64,000 bases of DNA from Streptomyces marokkonensis. GTDB lineage: Bacteria; Actinomycetota; Actinomycetes; Streptomycetales; Streptomycetaceae. A model generated the notes under the pieces. The model ran no database searches. It worked only from the letters and a program-made list of their open reading frames with translations, and was not told the origin of the DNA. Position 1 is the stretch's first letter. Each line of letters opens with the position of its first letter. The position numbers were made by a program, and so were the translations under genes. The stretch is taken from the NCBI RefSeq assembly GCF_008312835.1, contig NZ_VSKS01000029.1:20782-84781 (forward strand), read 5' to 3'. Positions 57,315 to 64,000 of this stretch are shown in pieces.

Positions 57315-58285
57315 GCGGCCTCCTTCACTCGGTCGTCGTGCCCGGTCAGGTGCAGGAACACCTCGTCGAGCGTGGGTCTGCGCAGGGCGATGTCCTCGGC
57401 CTCGATGCCCGCGTCCTCCAGCGCGCGGACGACCCCGGCCAGGGCCGCCATGCGGTCGGTGACCGGGGCGCTCAGCAGCCGCCGGTCGGTGTCCACGGTG
57501 ACCGCGTCCTTCGGCACGGGCAGCAGGGCGACGGCCGCGCCCAGGTGCCCGGCGTCGCGCAGGACGACGTCGATGCGGTCGCCGCCGGTGGCCGCCTTGA
57601 GCTCGTCCGCCGTGCCGTCGGCGATGACGCGGCCGGCGTCCACCACCGAGATGCGGTCGGCGAGCTGGTCGGCCTCCTCCAGGTACTGGGTGGTCAGCAG
57701 GACCGTCGTGCCGCCGCCGACCAGGGAGCGGACGGAGTCCCACACCTCCGCGCGGCCGCGCGGATCGAGGCCGGTGGTCGGTTCGTCCAGGAAGAGCACC
57801 TCCGGTTCGGTGATCAGGGAGGCGGCGAGGTCCAGCCGGCGCCGCATGCCGCCGCTGTACCGCTTCACCGCCTTGCGGCCGGTGCCGGTGAGCTCGAAGC
57901 GCTCCAGCAGTTCACCGGCACGCGCGCGGGCGCGCCGCGCGCCCAGGTGGTGCAGGCGGCCGAACAGCTCCAGGTTCTGCCGGCCGCCGAGTTCCTCGTC
58001 GAGCGCCGCGTGCTGGCCGAGCAGGCCGATGCGCGGCCGCACCGCGTACGCCTCGCGCACGACGTCGTGTCCCGCCACCTCGACGCGGCCCGTGTCTGGG
58101 CGCAGCAGGGTGGCCAGGATCCTCACCAGGGTGGTCTTGCCCGCGCCGTTCGGCCCGAGCACCGCGTGCACCGTGCCGCGCGCGACCGTGAGGTCGAGCC
58201 CGTCCAGTGCGGGTCTGCCGCTCCTGCCGCCGCTTCCGCCGTATGTCTTGCGTGCTTCCTCGACGGTGATCGCCGCGTCGGCCAC
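57311..58285 (-). CDS. ABC transporter ATP-binding protein, DrrA-like
   Basis: The 324-residue ATPase has Walker [16 protein letters not shown]-loop [16 protein letters not shown], signature [16 protein letters not shown], Walker [13 protein letters not shown] and the H-loop (TTQYL). The C-terminal 90 residues are the DrrA-type extension (FLHLTGHDD). GTG at 58285 with GAGGGAG upstream. A promoter flanked by two TCAA-N2-TTGA sites lies between it and the padR gene, so PadR repression is likely. Confidence 0.94.
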   Translation of the reverse strand: MADAAITVEEARKTYGGSGGRSGRPALDGLDLTVARGTVHAVLGPNGAGKTTLVRILATLLRPDTGRVEVAGHDVVREAYAVRPRIGLLGQHAALDEELGGRQNLELFGRLHHLGARRARARAGELLERFELTGTGRKAVKRYSGGMRRRLDLAASLITEPEVLFLDEPTTGLDPRGRAEVWDSVRSLVGGGTTVLLTTQYLEEADQLADRISVVDAGRVIADGTADELKAATGGDRIDVVLRDAGHLGAAVALLPVPKDAVTVDTDRRLLSAPVTDRMAALAGVVRALEDAGIEAEDIALRRPTLDEVFLHLTGHDDRVKEAA

Positions 58286-58300
58286 TGGGACTCCCTCGCT

Positions 58301-58314
58301 AGTCAAAGTTGACT
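58301..58314. promoter_or_regulatory. PadR-type operator, site 1
   Basis: AGTCAA-AG-TTGACT is a 14-bp dyad that falls just after the predicted transcription start of the ABC operon. It shares the TCAA-N2-TTGA core with site 2. Confidence 0.6.
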
Positions 58315-58323
58315 ACCTGCCCG

Positions 58324-58352
58324 AGGGTAATACCCGCCCCGCTTCTGGTCAA
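58324..58352 (-). promoter_or_regulatory. Promoter of the ABC exporter operon
   Basis: On the minus strand TTGACC (58352-58347) and TACCCT (58329-58324) are 17 bp apart, a good match to vegetative TTGACN-N17-TANNNT. The -35 overlaps operator site 2. Confidence 0.65.
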
Positions 58353-58358
58353 ACTTGA
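58349..58358. promoter_or_regulatory. PadR-type operator, site 2
   Basis: TCAA-AC-TTGA repeats the core of site 1, overlaps the ABC promoter -35 and ends directly at the padR stop codon. Confidence 0.6.
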
Positions 58359-59000
58359 TTAGCGGACGTCCCCGGGATGCCGCTCCCGCGTGGCGTACGG
58401 GTTCTCCTCGCCGTCGGCCAGAACGCCGACGAACGGCTCGCCCTCCCCCGCGAAGGTGTAGGCGCCGCCCCGGATCCGCTCGATGAGACCGCGTGTCCAC
58501 TCGGCACCGGTGTCCGCCGAGTGGACCCAGAAGTCCATGATCTCGCCGATGTGGCCCAGCTGCCCGGGCCCGTCCTCGGGCGTGTAGTACTCGGTGACGG
58601 CCCTGCGCCACTCCCCGATGGAACGCATCCGCTGCTCCAGGAGGGCGAGGGCCTCGGCACGGTCGAGGTCGACCATGAGGCCGAGCCCGGCCGAGAGCAC
58701 GTCCGGCTTCTGGTCGTAGGAGGTCAGCGCCTCACGCAGCAGCCGGAGGTACTCCTCGGTGCCCTGCTCGGTGATCTCGTACTCGGTGCGCGGCGGGCCG
58801 CCGGCCGTGGACGGGGCGACCTCGTGCGCGTGCAGCAGCCCCTGTTTGGCCATCTGCTTCAGCGCGTGGTAGATCGAGCCGGGCTTGGCGTTGGACCACT
58901 CGTGCGCGCCCCAGTACTCCAGGTCGTTGCGCACCTGGTAGCCGTGGGCCCGCCCGTGCTGGCGCACCGCGCCGAGCACGAGGAGACGGATCACTGACAT
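58359..59000 (-). CDS. PadR-family regulator
   Basis: The 213-residue protein has the PadR winged helix (VIRLLVLGAVRQHGRAHGYQVRNDLEYWGAHEWSNAKPGSIYHALKQMAKQGLLHAHE) and a C-terminal helical dimer and ligand domain (VIR4-type, about 95-180). It lies directly before the ABC operon on the same strand, separated by a promoter with two dyads, so it likely represses the exporter and responds to its substrate. The ATG is at 59000. Confidence 0.93.
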   Translation of the reverse strand: MSVIRLLVLGAVRQHGRAHGYQVRNDLEYWGAHEWSNAKPGSIYHALKQMAKQGLLHAHEVAPSTAGGPPRTEYEITEQGTEEYLRLLREALTSYDQKPDVLSAGLGLMVDLDRAEALALLEQRMRSIGEWRRAVTEYYTPEDGPGQLGHIGEIMDFWVHSADTGAEWTRGLIERIRGGAYTFAGEGEPFVGVLADGEENPYATRERHPGDVR

Positions 59001-59052
59001 GTGCCCAGCGTAGGACCCCCGGGAACGGCCCCGGGGGCTGCCCTGCCCGCGC

Positions 59053-60513
59053 TCAGAACGGGAAGCCGCTGCGGCCGTGCTGGACCGAGATCCACTTCAC
59101 CGTGGTGAAGGCGTCCAGCATGGTGTCGCCGTTGAGCCGGCCGATACCCGAGTGCTTCTCGCCGCCGAAGGGGACGATCGGCTCGTCGTGCACGGTGCCG
59201 TCGTTCACGTGGAACATCCCGGTGTCGATCTGCTTGGCGAAGTTCACGCCCCGCTCGATGTCACCGGTGTGCACGGCACCGCTGAGCCCGTACGGGGTGT
59301 CGTTGACGATGCGTACGGCCTCCTCCTCGCCGTCGAACGGGACGAGGAAGGCGACGGGCCCGAAGACCTCCTGCCGCAGCAGGGCCGAGTCCGCGGGCAG
59401 GCCGGTGATGACGGACGGCTCGACCAGGTTGCCCCTGCGCGCGCCCCGCACCAGGGCGGTGCCGCCCTCGGCGAGCGCCTGCTCGACGACACCGGTCAGG
59501 GCGTCCGCCTGCCGGGAGTTGATCACCGGGCCGATGACGGTCTCCGGATCGCGCGGGTCACCGGCCTTGAGGGACCTGACCTTGGCGGCGAACTTCTCGG
59601 TGAACTCGTCGGCCACCGCGCGGTCCACCAGGACGCGGTTGGCGGCCATGCAGACCTGGCCCTGGTGGACGTACCGGCTGAACACGGCCGCGTCCACGGC
59701 GTAGTCGAGGTCGGCGTCGTCGAGGACCACCAGGGCACTGTTGCCGCCGAGTTCGAGCACCGAGCGCTTGAAGAGGGAGGCGCAGACGGTCGCCACGTGG
59801 CGGCCGACCTGGTCCGAGCCGGTGAAGGAGATGACCTTCGGGACCGGGTGCTCCAGGAAGGCGTCGCCGATCTCCGCGATGTCGGTGATGAGCACGTTCA
59901 GCAGACCGCCGGGCAGGCCGGCGTCCTCGAAGATCTTCGCGACCAGGGCGCCGCCGACGATCGGCGTGTTCTGGTGCGGCTTGAGCACCACGCCGTTGCC
60001 GAGCGCGAGCGCGGGGGCGACCGACTTGAGCGACAGCAGGAACGGGAAGTTGAAGGGGCTGATCACACCCACGACGCCGACGGGCACGCGGTAGACGCGG
60101 TTCTCCTTGCCGTCCACCGGCGAGGGGATGATCCGGCCCTCGGGACGCAGCGCCAGGTGCACCGCCTCGCGCAGGAACTCCTTGGCGAGGTGCAGTTCGA
60201 AGGCCGCCTTCAACCGCGTACCGCCGAGCTCGGCGACGATCGCCTCGGCGATCTCCTCCTCGCGCTCCTCGACCAGCCTCAGCGCCTTCTCGAACACCGC
60301 GCGGCGGGCGTACGGATTGGTCGCCGCCCACTCCTTCTGCGCGCGGGCGGCCGCCCGGTACGCCTGATCGACCTCGTCGACCGTGGCGATCCTGATCGAC
60401 GCGAGCTTCTCGTCGTCGTACGGGTTGAAGTCGATGATGTCCCAGGAGCCCGTCCCCTGGCGCCACTCACCGTCGATGTACTGCTGAGCCAGGTCGGTGA
60501 AGTACGACGACAT
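59053..60513 (-). CDS. NAD(P)-dependent aldehyde dehydrogenase
   Basis: From the ATG at 60513 (GAGGGG upstream) this gives 486 residues, the normal length. The catalytic Cys is in GQVCMAANR, the general-base Glu in LELGGNS, and the cofactor-binding FTGSDQVGRHV and NFPFLLSLKSVAPALALGNGVVLKPHQNTP are typical. The closest groups by pattern are benzaldehyde/vanillin or succinate-semialdehyde-type enzymes; the substrate is not determined. Nearby gad makes GABA but there is no transaminase to link them. It is downstream of the XRE regulator, 102 bp away. Confidence 0.93.
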   Translation of the reverse strand: MSSYFTDLAQQYIDGEWRQGTGSWDIIDFNPYDDEKLASIRIATVDEVDQAYRAAARAQKEWAATNPYARRAVFEKALRLVEEREEEIAEAIVAELGGTRLKAAFELHLAKEFLREAVHLALRPEGRIIPSPVDGKENRVYRVPVGVVGVISPFNFPFLLSLKSVAPALALGNGVVLKPHQNTPIVGGALVAKIFEDAGLPGGLLNVLITDIAEIGDAFLEHPVPKVISFTGSDQVGRHVATVCASLFKRSVLELGGNSALVVLDDADLDYAVDAAVFSRYVHQGQVCMAANRVLVDRAVADEFTEKFAAKVRSLKAGDPRDPETVIGPVINSRQADALTGVVEQALAEGGTALVRGARRGNLVEPSVITGLPADSALLRQEVFGPVAFLVPFDGEEEAVRIVNDTPYGLSGAVHTGDIERGVNFAKQIDTGMFHVNDGTVHDEPIVPFGGEKHSGIGRLNGDTMLDAFTTVKWISVQHGRSGFPF

Positions 60514-60615
60514 GTGATCCCCCTCGATCCCTTGCTGCATCAGCAGAACACTGACCGACTGCACGGTCTGACCGCACGTCATCGTACTTGTGTTTCAAAC
60601 GAGTTGGAGGCGTCC

Positions 60616-61476
60616 TCAGGAGAGTTGCAGCAGTCCCCGGAGAAGGTCCCGGCTCTCCGACGGCCCCGGGCTGTCGTGCTGGAGCTCCTTGAGCGCCTTC
60701 TCGTACTGCGCCACGTCCTCGGCCTTGTCGAGGTACAGCGCGCTGGTCAGCTGCTCCATGTACACGACGTCCGACAGGTCGGACTCGGGGAAGCTGAGGA
60801 TGGTGAAGGAACCCGACTCGCCGGAGTGGCCGCCGAGGCTGAACGGCACGACCTGCAGCCGGACATTGGGCCGCTCGGAGACGTCGATGAGGTGCTGGAG
60901 CTGCCCGCGCATCACCGCGCGGTCGCCGTACGGCCGGCGCAGGGCGGCCTCGTCGAGGATGACGTGGAACTCGGGGGCGTTGTTGGCGACCAGGTACTTC
61001 TGCCGCTCCAGACGCAGCGCCACCCGCCGCTCGACATCGGCGTCGCTCGCGCTCTTCATGCCGCGCCGCACCACCGCGCGGGCGTACTCCTCCGTCTGCA
61101 GCAGACCGTGCACGAACTGCACCTCGTACGCGCGCAGCAGCGAGGCCGCGCCCTCCAGGCCCACGTAGGTCGGGAACCAGCTGGGCAGCACGTCCGAGTA
61201 ACTGTGCCACCAGCCCGCGACATTGGCCTCCCTGGCGAGGGCGATCAGCGAGGTGCGCTCCTGCTCGTCCGTGATGCCGTACAGCGTGAGCAGATCCTCC
61301 ACGTCCCTGGTCTTGAAGCTCACCCGGCCCAACTCCATCCGGCTGATCTTCGATTCGGAGGCGCGGATCGAATAGCCCGCCGCCTCGCGCGTGATCCCCC
61401 GCGCCTCACGCAGTCGCCTGAGTTGTGATCCGAGCAGCATGCGCCGCACCACCGATCCCGGCTCTCCCGCGCTCAC
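60616..61476 (-). CDS. XRE-type helix-turn-helix regulator with DUF5753
   Basis: The 286-residue protein has an N-terminal XRE helix-turn-helix (LGSQLRRLREARGITREAAGYSIRASESKISRMELGRVSFKTRDVEDLLTLYGI) and the streptomycete DUF5753 domain (LEGAASLLRAYEVQFVHGLLQTEEYARAV ... MRGQLQHLIDVSERPNVRLQVVPF). This is the WhiJ-like class that works with DUF397 proteins and RsbW-like ATPases, both encoded next door. GTG at 61476 with GGGAGG 9 bases upstream. It is divergent from the ATPase gene. Confidence 0.93.
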   Translation of the reverse strand: MSAGEPGSVVRRMLLGSQLRRLREARGITREAAGYSIRASESKISRMELGRVSFKTRDVEDLLTLYGITDEQERTSLIALAREANVAGWWHSYSDVLPSWFPTYVGLEGAASLLRAYEVQFVHGLLQTEEYARAVVRRGMKSASDADVERRVALRLERQKYLVANNAPEFHVILDEAALRRPYGDRAVMRGQLQHLIDVSERPNVRLQVVPFSLGGHSGESGSFTILSFPESDLSDVVYMEQLTSALYLDKAEDVAQYEKALKELQHDSPGPSESRDLLRGLLQLS

Positions 61477-61705
61477 GTTCGCCAGCCTCCCCAACGTCTT
61501 CAGGGCCCGCAGTCTGCCACTAAAACACTTCGAGCAGTACTCGCGCGGTTACACAAACGGAATCGAGCCGAGGATTCCGCTCAGGAAGCAGCACGGAACG
61601 GGCAGGGGCGGAGCAACAGGAGGCAAGAGAGCAGCCAGGAGGGGACGGGAAGATGACGGAAAAATTGGCCAACAAACCAGTACGGGCAGGTCGAATTCGG
61701 TCAGC

Positions 61706-61732
61706 TGCACGTGCATCTGCCCTTGCATCTGC
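61706..61732. promoter_or_regulatory. Shared 27-bp site, copy 1 (upstream of the ATPase gene)
   Basis: The site is TGCACGTGCA followed by two direct TGCATCTGC units 3 bp apart. The same 27 bp, one mismatch and inverted, occur at 62824-62850 before the DUF397 gene. Position about 75 bp before the ATPase start fits an operator. Confidence 0.7.
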
Positions 61733-61805
61733 TGTACGCATCCGAAACCATGGTCCCCGCACCACCGCCGCTCGCTACGACCGCGAATTCCCGGGAGTGC
61801 CTCGC

Positions 61806-62327
61806 ATGGGGACGAATGGATCGACCATGCTCGAGCCGTTACGGCAGGGCCTTCCGCCGCTGAACCTCGCGGCCGCCTCCGACGCCGCCTCCTGCGCCCT
61901 CCCCGCCCGCTACGAAGCGGTCCGCGAGGCACGGCAGTTCACCCGCGCGACCCTCGACCAGTGGGATCTGAGCGACCGTTTCGACGACGTGTGCCTGGTG
62001 GTCTCCGAGCTGGTCACCAACGCCCTGCGCCACGCGCTGCCCGCCGGTGCGCCGAGGATGACGCCGCAGGACCCGCCGGTCCGGCTGCATCTGCTGCGGT
62101 GGAGCGAGCGGCTGGTGTGCGCGGTGCGCGACCCCAGCGACGACAGCCCGGTCGCCCGCGACTCCGACGACTTCTCCGCCGAGTCCGGCCGCGGGCTGTT
62201 CCTGGTCGGCTCCTTCAGCGACGGCTGGGGCTGGCACCCGCTGGCGGGCGCGCTCAGCGGCAAGGTGGTCTGGGCGCTGTTCCGGCTTCCGCGCCCCGCC
62301 GACCGGACGGGTCCCGGCCGCGTGTGA
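61806..62327 (+). CDS. RsbW-like histidine-kinase-type ATPase
   Basis: A small GHKL ATPase related to anti-sigma factors. From the ATG at 61806 (GGGAG 9 bases before) it has 173 residues; an ATG at 61653 is also open but would put the shared operator inside the gene. The N box is DVCLVVSELVTNALRHAL, G1 is CAVRDPSDDSP and G2 is SGRGLFLVGSFSDGWGW. No His-phosphorylation domain exists. Together with XRE/DUF5753 and DUF397 neighbours it forms a module that recurs in streptomycete genomes. The sigma or other target is unknown. Confidence 0.88.
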   Translation: MGTNGSTMLEPLRQGLPPLNLAAASDAASCALPARYEAVREARQFTRATLDQWDLSDRFDDVCLVVSELVTNALRHALPAGAPRMTPQDPPVRLHLLRWSERLVCAVRDPSDDSPVARDSDDFSAESGRGLFLVGSFSDGWGWHPLAGALSGKVVWALFRLPRPADRTGPGRV

Positions 62328-62457
62328 CGGACCGCGCCCTGTTGGCGCGTCACGGGTCCACACGCGTCACCGCTTCGGGGGCACCCCTGGCCCCTTCCTG
62401 CACACACGAGGGCGCGGACAGTCCGTCCCCGGGCTCGGGCGCCCCGCCCGGGAGGCC

Positions 62458-62742
62458 TCAGCCGACGACCAGGTGGTCGAACTCGCCGTCCTTCACGCCC
62501 AGCAGCATCGCCTCGATCTCCGCGCGGGTGTAGACGAGCGCGGGGCCGTCGGGGAAGCGTGAGTTGCGCACGGCGACCTCTCCGCCGGGCAGCCGGGCGA
62601 ATTCCACGCAGGACCCCTGCGAGTTGCTGTGCCGGCTCTTCTGCCAGGCCACACCGTCCAGCCCGGTGGCCGCCATGCCGTTGTACACGCCGGGCGCGTC
62701 GGCACCGTCGTACACGTCACCGTCGTACACGTCGTGGTCCAC
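62458..62742 (-). CDS. DUF397 small acidic regulator partner
   Basis: The 94-residue protein has the DUF397 core (WQKSRHSNSQGSCVEFARLPGGEVAVRNSRFPDGPALVYTRAEIEAMLLGVKDGEFDHLV). The N-terminus carries the repeat VYDGDVYDGADAPGVYNG. GTG at 62742 with GGGGAG upstream. DUF397 proteins are partners of XRE/DUF5753 regulators such as WhiJ and probably modulate their DNA binding. Its promoter has a TATGAT -10 beside the shared 27-bp site. Confidence 0.92.
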   Translation of the reverse strand: MDHDVYDGDVYDGADAPGVYNGMAATGLDGVAWQKSRHSNSQGSCVEFARLPGGEVAVRNSRFPDGPALVYTRAEIEAMLLGVKDGEFDHLVVG

Positions 62743-62804
62743 AGGTCGCTCCCCGCTGGTGCACTGGCTGGTGTGGCCATTGATGCAGTGGTCAACTGAC
62801 CCGG

Positions 62805-62810
62805 ATCATA
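62805..62810 (-). promoter_or_regulatory. -10 of the DUF397 gene promoter
   Basis: TATGAT on the minus strand, near consensus, 62 bp before the GTG. The -35 position falls in the second TGCATCTGC unit of the shared site, so a protein on that site would compete with or recruit RNA polymerase. Confidence 0.55.
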
Positions 62811-62823
62811 GCTTTGTTCAAGT

Positions 62824-62850
62824 GCAGATGCATGGGCAGATGCACGTGCA
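62824..62850. promoter_or_regulatory. Shared 27-bp site, copy 2 (upstream of DUF397 gene)
   Basis: Inverted copy of the site at 61706-61732 with one mismatch. Two TGCATCTGC direct units and a TGCACGTGCA palindrome are kept. Both copies thus face their own gene in the same orientation. Confidence 0.7.
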
Positions 62851-62917
62851 CGCGCGGTGTTCCTGCGATTACAGCGCCGGCGGTCGTGCTGTGCCCGCTT
62901 TGACGGACGCTTTACCG

Positions 62918-62955
62918 AAGCCCCGCCCCCTTAGAGACGCGCGTGGGGGCTTTTG
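62918..62955 (+). terminator. Terminator-like hairpin without an upstream gene
   Basis: AAGCCCC (62918-62924) pairs with GGGGCTT (62946-62952), flanked by C5/G5 runs, and is followed by TTTTGTGTT on the + strand. No rightward gene ends near it. It may terminate a short RNA starting near the DUF397 promoter. Confidence 0.45.
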
Positions 62956-63099
62956 TGTTCCCTCGTGTGCCGTTCTGGTGGGGTTGGGCCGCGGAGGGTG
63001 CGAGGTGCGTCACGGAGGGCTGGCCGGGCGGTGGGCGGTTCCTGTTAGCTGACTGCGGTCGTCCGGCCGACGTGGCCGGCCACAGCTAGGGGGCTTGCA

Positions 63100-63699
63100 G
63101 TGACTTCGGAGGCTTCGGACGCTTCGGCGAGTTCGGTGGGCGCGAGGGGCGCGGAGGGTGCGGGGGCGTATGCGTCGGCACCGCGCGGGTCGCGCGGGCC
63201 CCGCTCCCGGCGCGCGCGGGTGGCCGCCGCGGCCGTGGGCCTGGCCGGCGCGCTCGTGCTGACGGCGTGCGGAGGGGACGGCTCCGGGGACCCGGACGAC
63301 TCGGCGAGCCCCACCCCGTCCGCCACGGCGACCGCCGACTCCGGTGGCGGCACCGGAGGTTCCGGAGCGAGCGGGGCCCCGGCGGGCGAGCTGGAGGGCA
63401 GCTGGCTCACCACGGCCGGGGGCAAGGCCGTGGCCCTGATGATCAACGGCGAGGAGGCGGCCCTCTTCGCCACGGGCGGCACGGTGTGCAGCGGCAGCGC
63501 GCGGGAGCGGGGCGGGAGCTCCTCGATCAGCCTGACGTGCGCCGACGGGACCGAGGACCGGGCGAAGGGCACGGTCGACTCCGTCGACGGGACCACCCTG
63601 AAGGTCACCTGGGAGGGCGGCCTCGGCGCCGAGACGTACACCAAGGCGGAGGGCGGCAAGCTCCCCACGGGACTGCCGACGGCGGGGCTGGGTTCCTAG
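63100..63699 (+). CDS. Secreted lipoprotein of unknown function
   Basis: GTG at 63100 (AGGGGG 7-8 bases upstream) gives 199 residues. A long Ser/Ala/Arg-rich N-terminus (about 40 residues) precedes the hydrophobic core AAAAVGLAGALVLTAC with a canonical LTAC lipobox. The mature protein has a Ser/Thr/Gly linker and a compact beta-rich domain (LEGSWLTTAGGKAVALMINGEEAALFATGGTVCSGSA ... ISLTCADGTEDRAKGTVDSVDGTTLKVTWEGGLGAETYTKAEG) with two cysteines that may form a disulfide. I recognise no family. Confidence 0.85.
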   Translation: MTSEASDASASSVGARGAEGAGAYASAPRGSRGPRSRRARVAAAAVGLAGALVLTACGGDGSGDPDDSASPTPSATATADSGGGTGGSGASGAPAGELEGSWLTTAGGKAVALMINGEEAALFATGGTVCSGSARERGGSSSISLTCADGTEDRAKGTVDSVDGTTLKVTWEGGLGAETYTKAEGGKLPTGLPTAGLGS

Positions 63700-63732
63700 G
63701 GCTCCTGCCGACTGCCGGGCTGGGCCTCGTGC

Positions 63733-64000
63733 AGCCCCGCCGCAGGCCGGGCCGGGGCTCGCGCACCCCCTGCCCACACCCGGGCACGATCCCTGGGCCC
63801 CAGGCCGACGGCCGGGCCGACCACCTGCAGCCCCGCCGGAAGCCGAGCCGGGGCTGACGCACCCCCTGCCGACGCCCGGGCACGATCCCTGGGCCCCCGG
63901 CCGACGGCCGGGCCGACCACCTGCAGCCCCACCGGAAGCCGAGCCGGGACTCCCGCAACCCCTGCCCACACCCGGGCACGACCCCTGAGGCCCCAGCCGA
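63733..64000. repeat. 96-bp tandem repeat, at least 2.8 copies, open at window end
   Basis: The landmark CACGAxCCCTG recurs at 63785, 63881 and 63977, exactly 96 bp apart, and the intervening sequence is nearly identical. Each unit contains GCAGCCCC and GGCCGACGGCCGGGCCGACC. Because 96 is divisible by 3, all frames stay open, giving a 32-residue repeat (SPGSASGGAAGGRPGRRPG-type) on the minus strand. I cannot show it is coding. Confidence 0.85.

Larger units (their letters stand above)
62743..63099. other. Gap between DUF397 gene and lipoprotein gene
   Basis: About 357 bp with no gene I can support. It holds the DUF397 promoter, a GGTCAACTGACC palindrome (62790-62801), the shared 27-bp site and an intrinsic-terminator-like hairpin at 62918-62955 with no gene before it. 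The lipoprotein ribosome site (AGGGGG) lies near 63087. Confidence 0.5.

Noticed and set aside
61653-61805. Longer start for the RsbW-like ATPase at ATG 61653
   Set aside because: It has a fair ribosome site, but would place the shared 27-bp operator inside the coding sequence, and the added residues are basic and unlike the family.
63010-63969. Minus-strand frame spanning the 96-bp repeats and the lipoprotein gene
   Set aside because: Its body is antisense to a convincing lipoprotein; the repeat period divisible by 3 keeps frames open without selection.

Overview
This is a high-GC actinobacterial chromosome segment, almost certainly from Streptomyces. The genes show strong third-position GC bias, many GTG starts and frequent 4-base ATGA/GTGA overlaps. 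Several genes are Streptomyces signatures: the sigE-cseABC envelope-stress locus, lsr2, tipA, paired XRE/DUF397 regulators and a DisA-RadA pair. I see no rRNA, tRNA, CRISPR, phage or insertion sequence. It reads as core chromosome with a few decayed or variable spots.

Layout. 1-5.4 kb: 3' end of radA, then disA (c-di-AMP synthase), a membrane-anchored unknown, a truncated PAP2 phosphatase remnant, a possibly frameshifted small protein, and a mutY-type glycosylase. 5.6-9.1 kb: sigE-cseA-cseB-cseC. 9.1-12.5 kb: VOC protein, AraC regulator, and a divergent MFS-efflux/TetR pair around a nested operator. 12.5-17 kb: M23 peptidase, secreted HAD phosphatase, clpC. 17-20.6 kb: an unknown protein overlapping lsr2, an ArgA-like acetyltransferase, a BlaI-like repressor, a 58-residue membrane protein and a Pro-rich protein. 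20.9-26.6 kb: leftward cofactor cluster DUF2520 (PanG-like)-panC-nadB-nadC-coaX, serving coenzyme A and NAD synthesis. 26.8-32 kb: aldolase-type PLP enzyme, DUF5937/ArsR regulator, TmrB-like ATPase and a NarL-type two-component system.

32-36 kb: an NDUFAF7/MidA-like methyltransferase converges on an orphan nuoD. In eukaryotes these two families are enzyme and substrate, and the target arginine is conserved here. Two PH-domain (YdbS/YdbT) membrane proteins follow. 36-39.7 kb: coiled-coil membrane protein and an MprF/LysX-like lysyl-phospholipid synthase with a candidate ECF (SigE-type) promoter. 39.8-43.6 kb: folate genes folP-(NTF2-like)-folB-folK-DUF3180 opposite folE. 43.7-51.3 kb: ftsH, hpt, tilS, a zinc metalloprotease-like protein, dacB and ppa. 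51.4-60.5 kb: ThrE exporter, DedA protein, tipA (with its 19-bp-spacer promoter) divergent from a glutamate decarboxylase, a PadR-controlled ABC exporter, and an aldehyde dehydrogenase. 60.6-64 kb: XRE/DUF5753 regulator, RsbW-like ATPase and DUF397 protein sharing a 27-bp site in opposite orientations, then a lipoprotein and a 96-bp tandem repeat running off the window.

Functionally the segment is rich in envelope homeostasis (SigE system, M23 peptidase, DacB, lysyl-phospholipid synthase, FtsH, ClpC) and cofactor synthesis (CoA, NAD, folate). The most interesting leads are the methyltransferase/NuoD pair, the shared operator of the XRE/ATPase/DUF397 module, palindromes embedded in the lsr2 and efflux promoters, and paired ClgR-like boxes before clpC.
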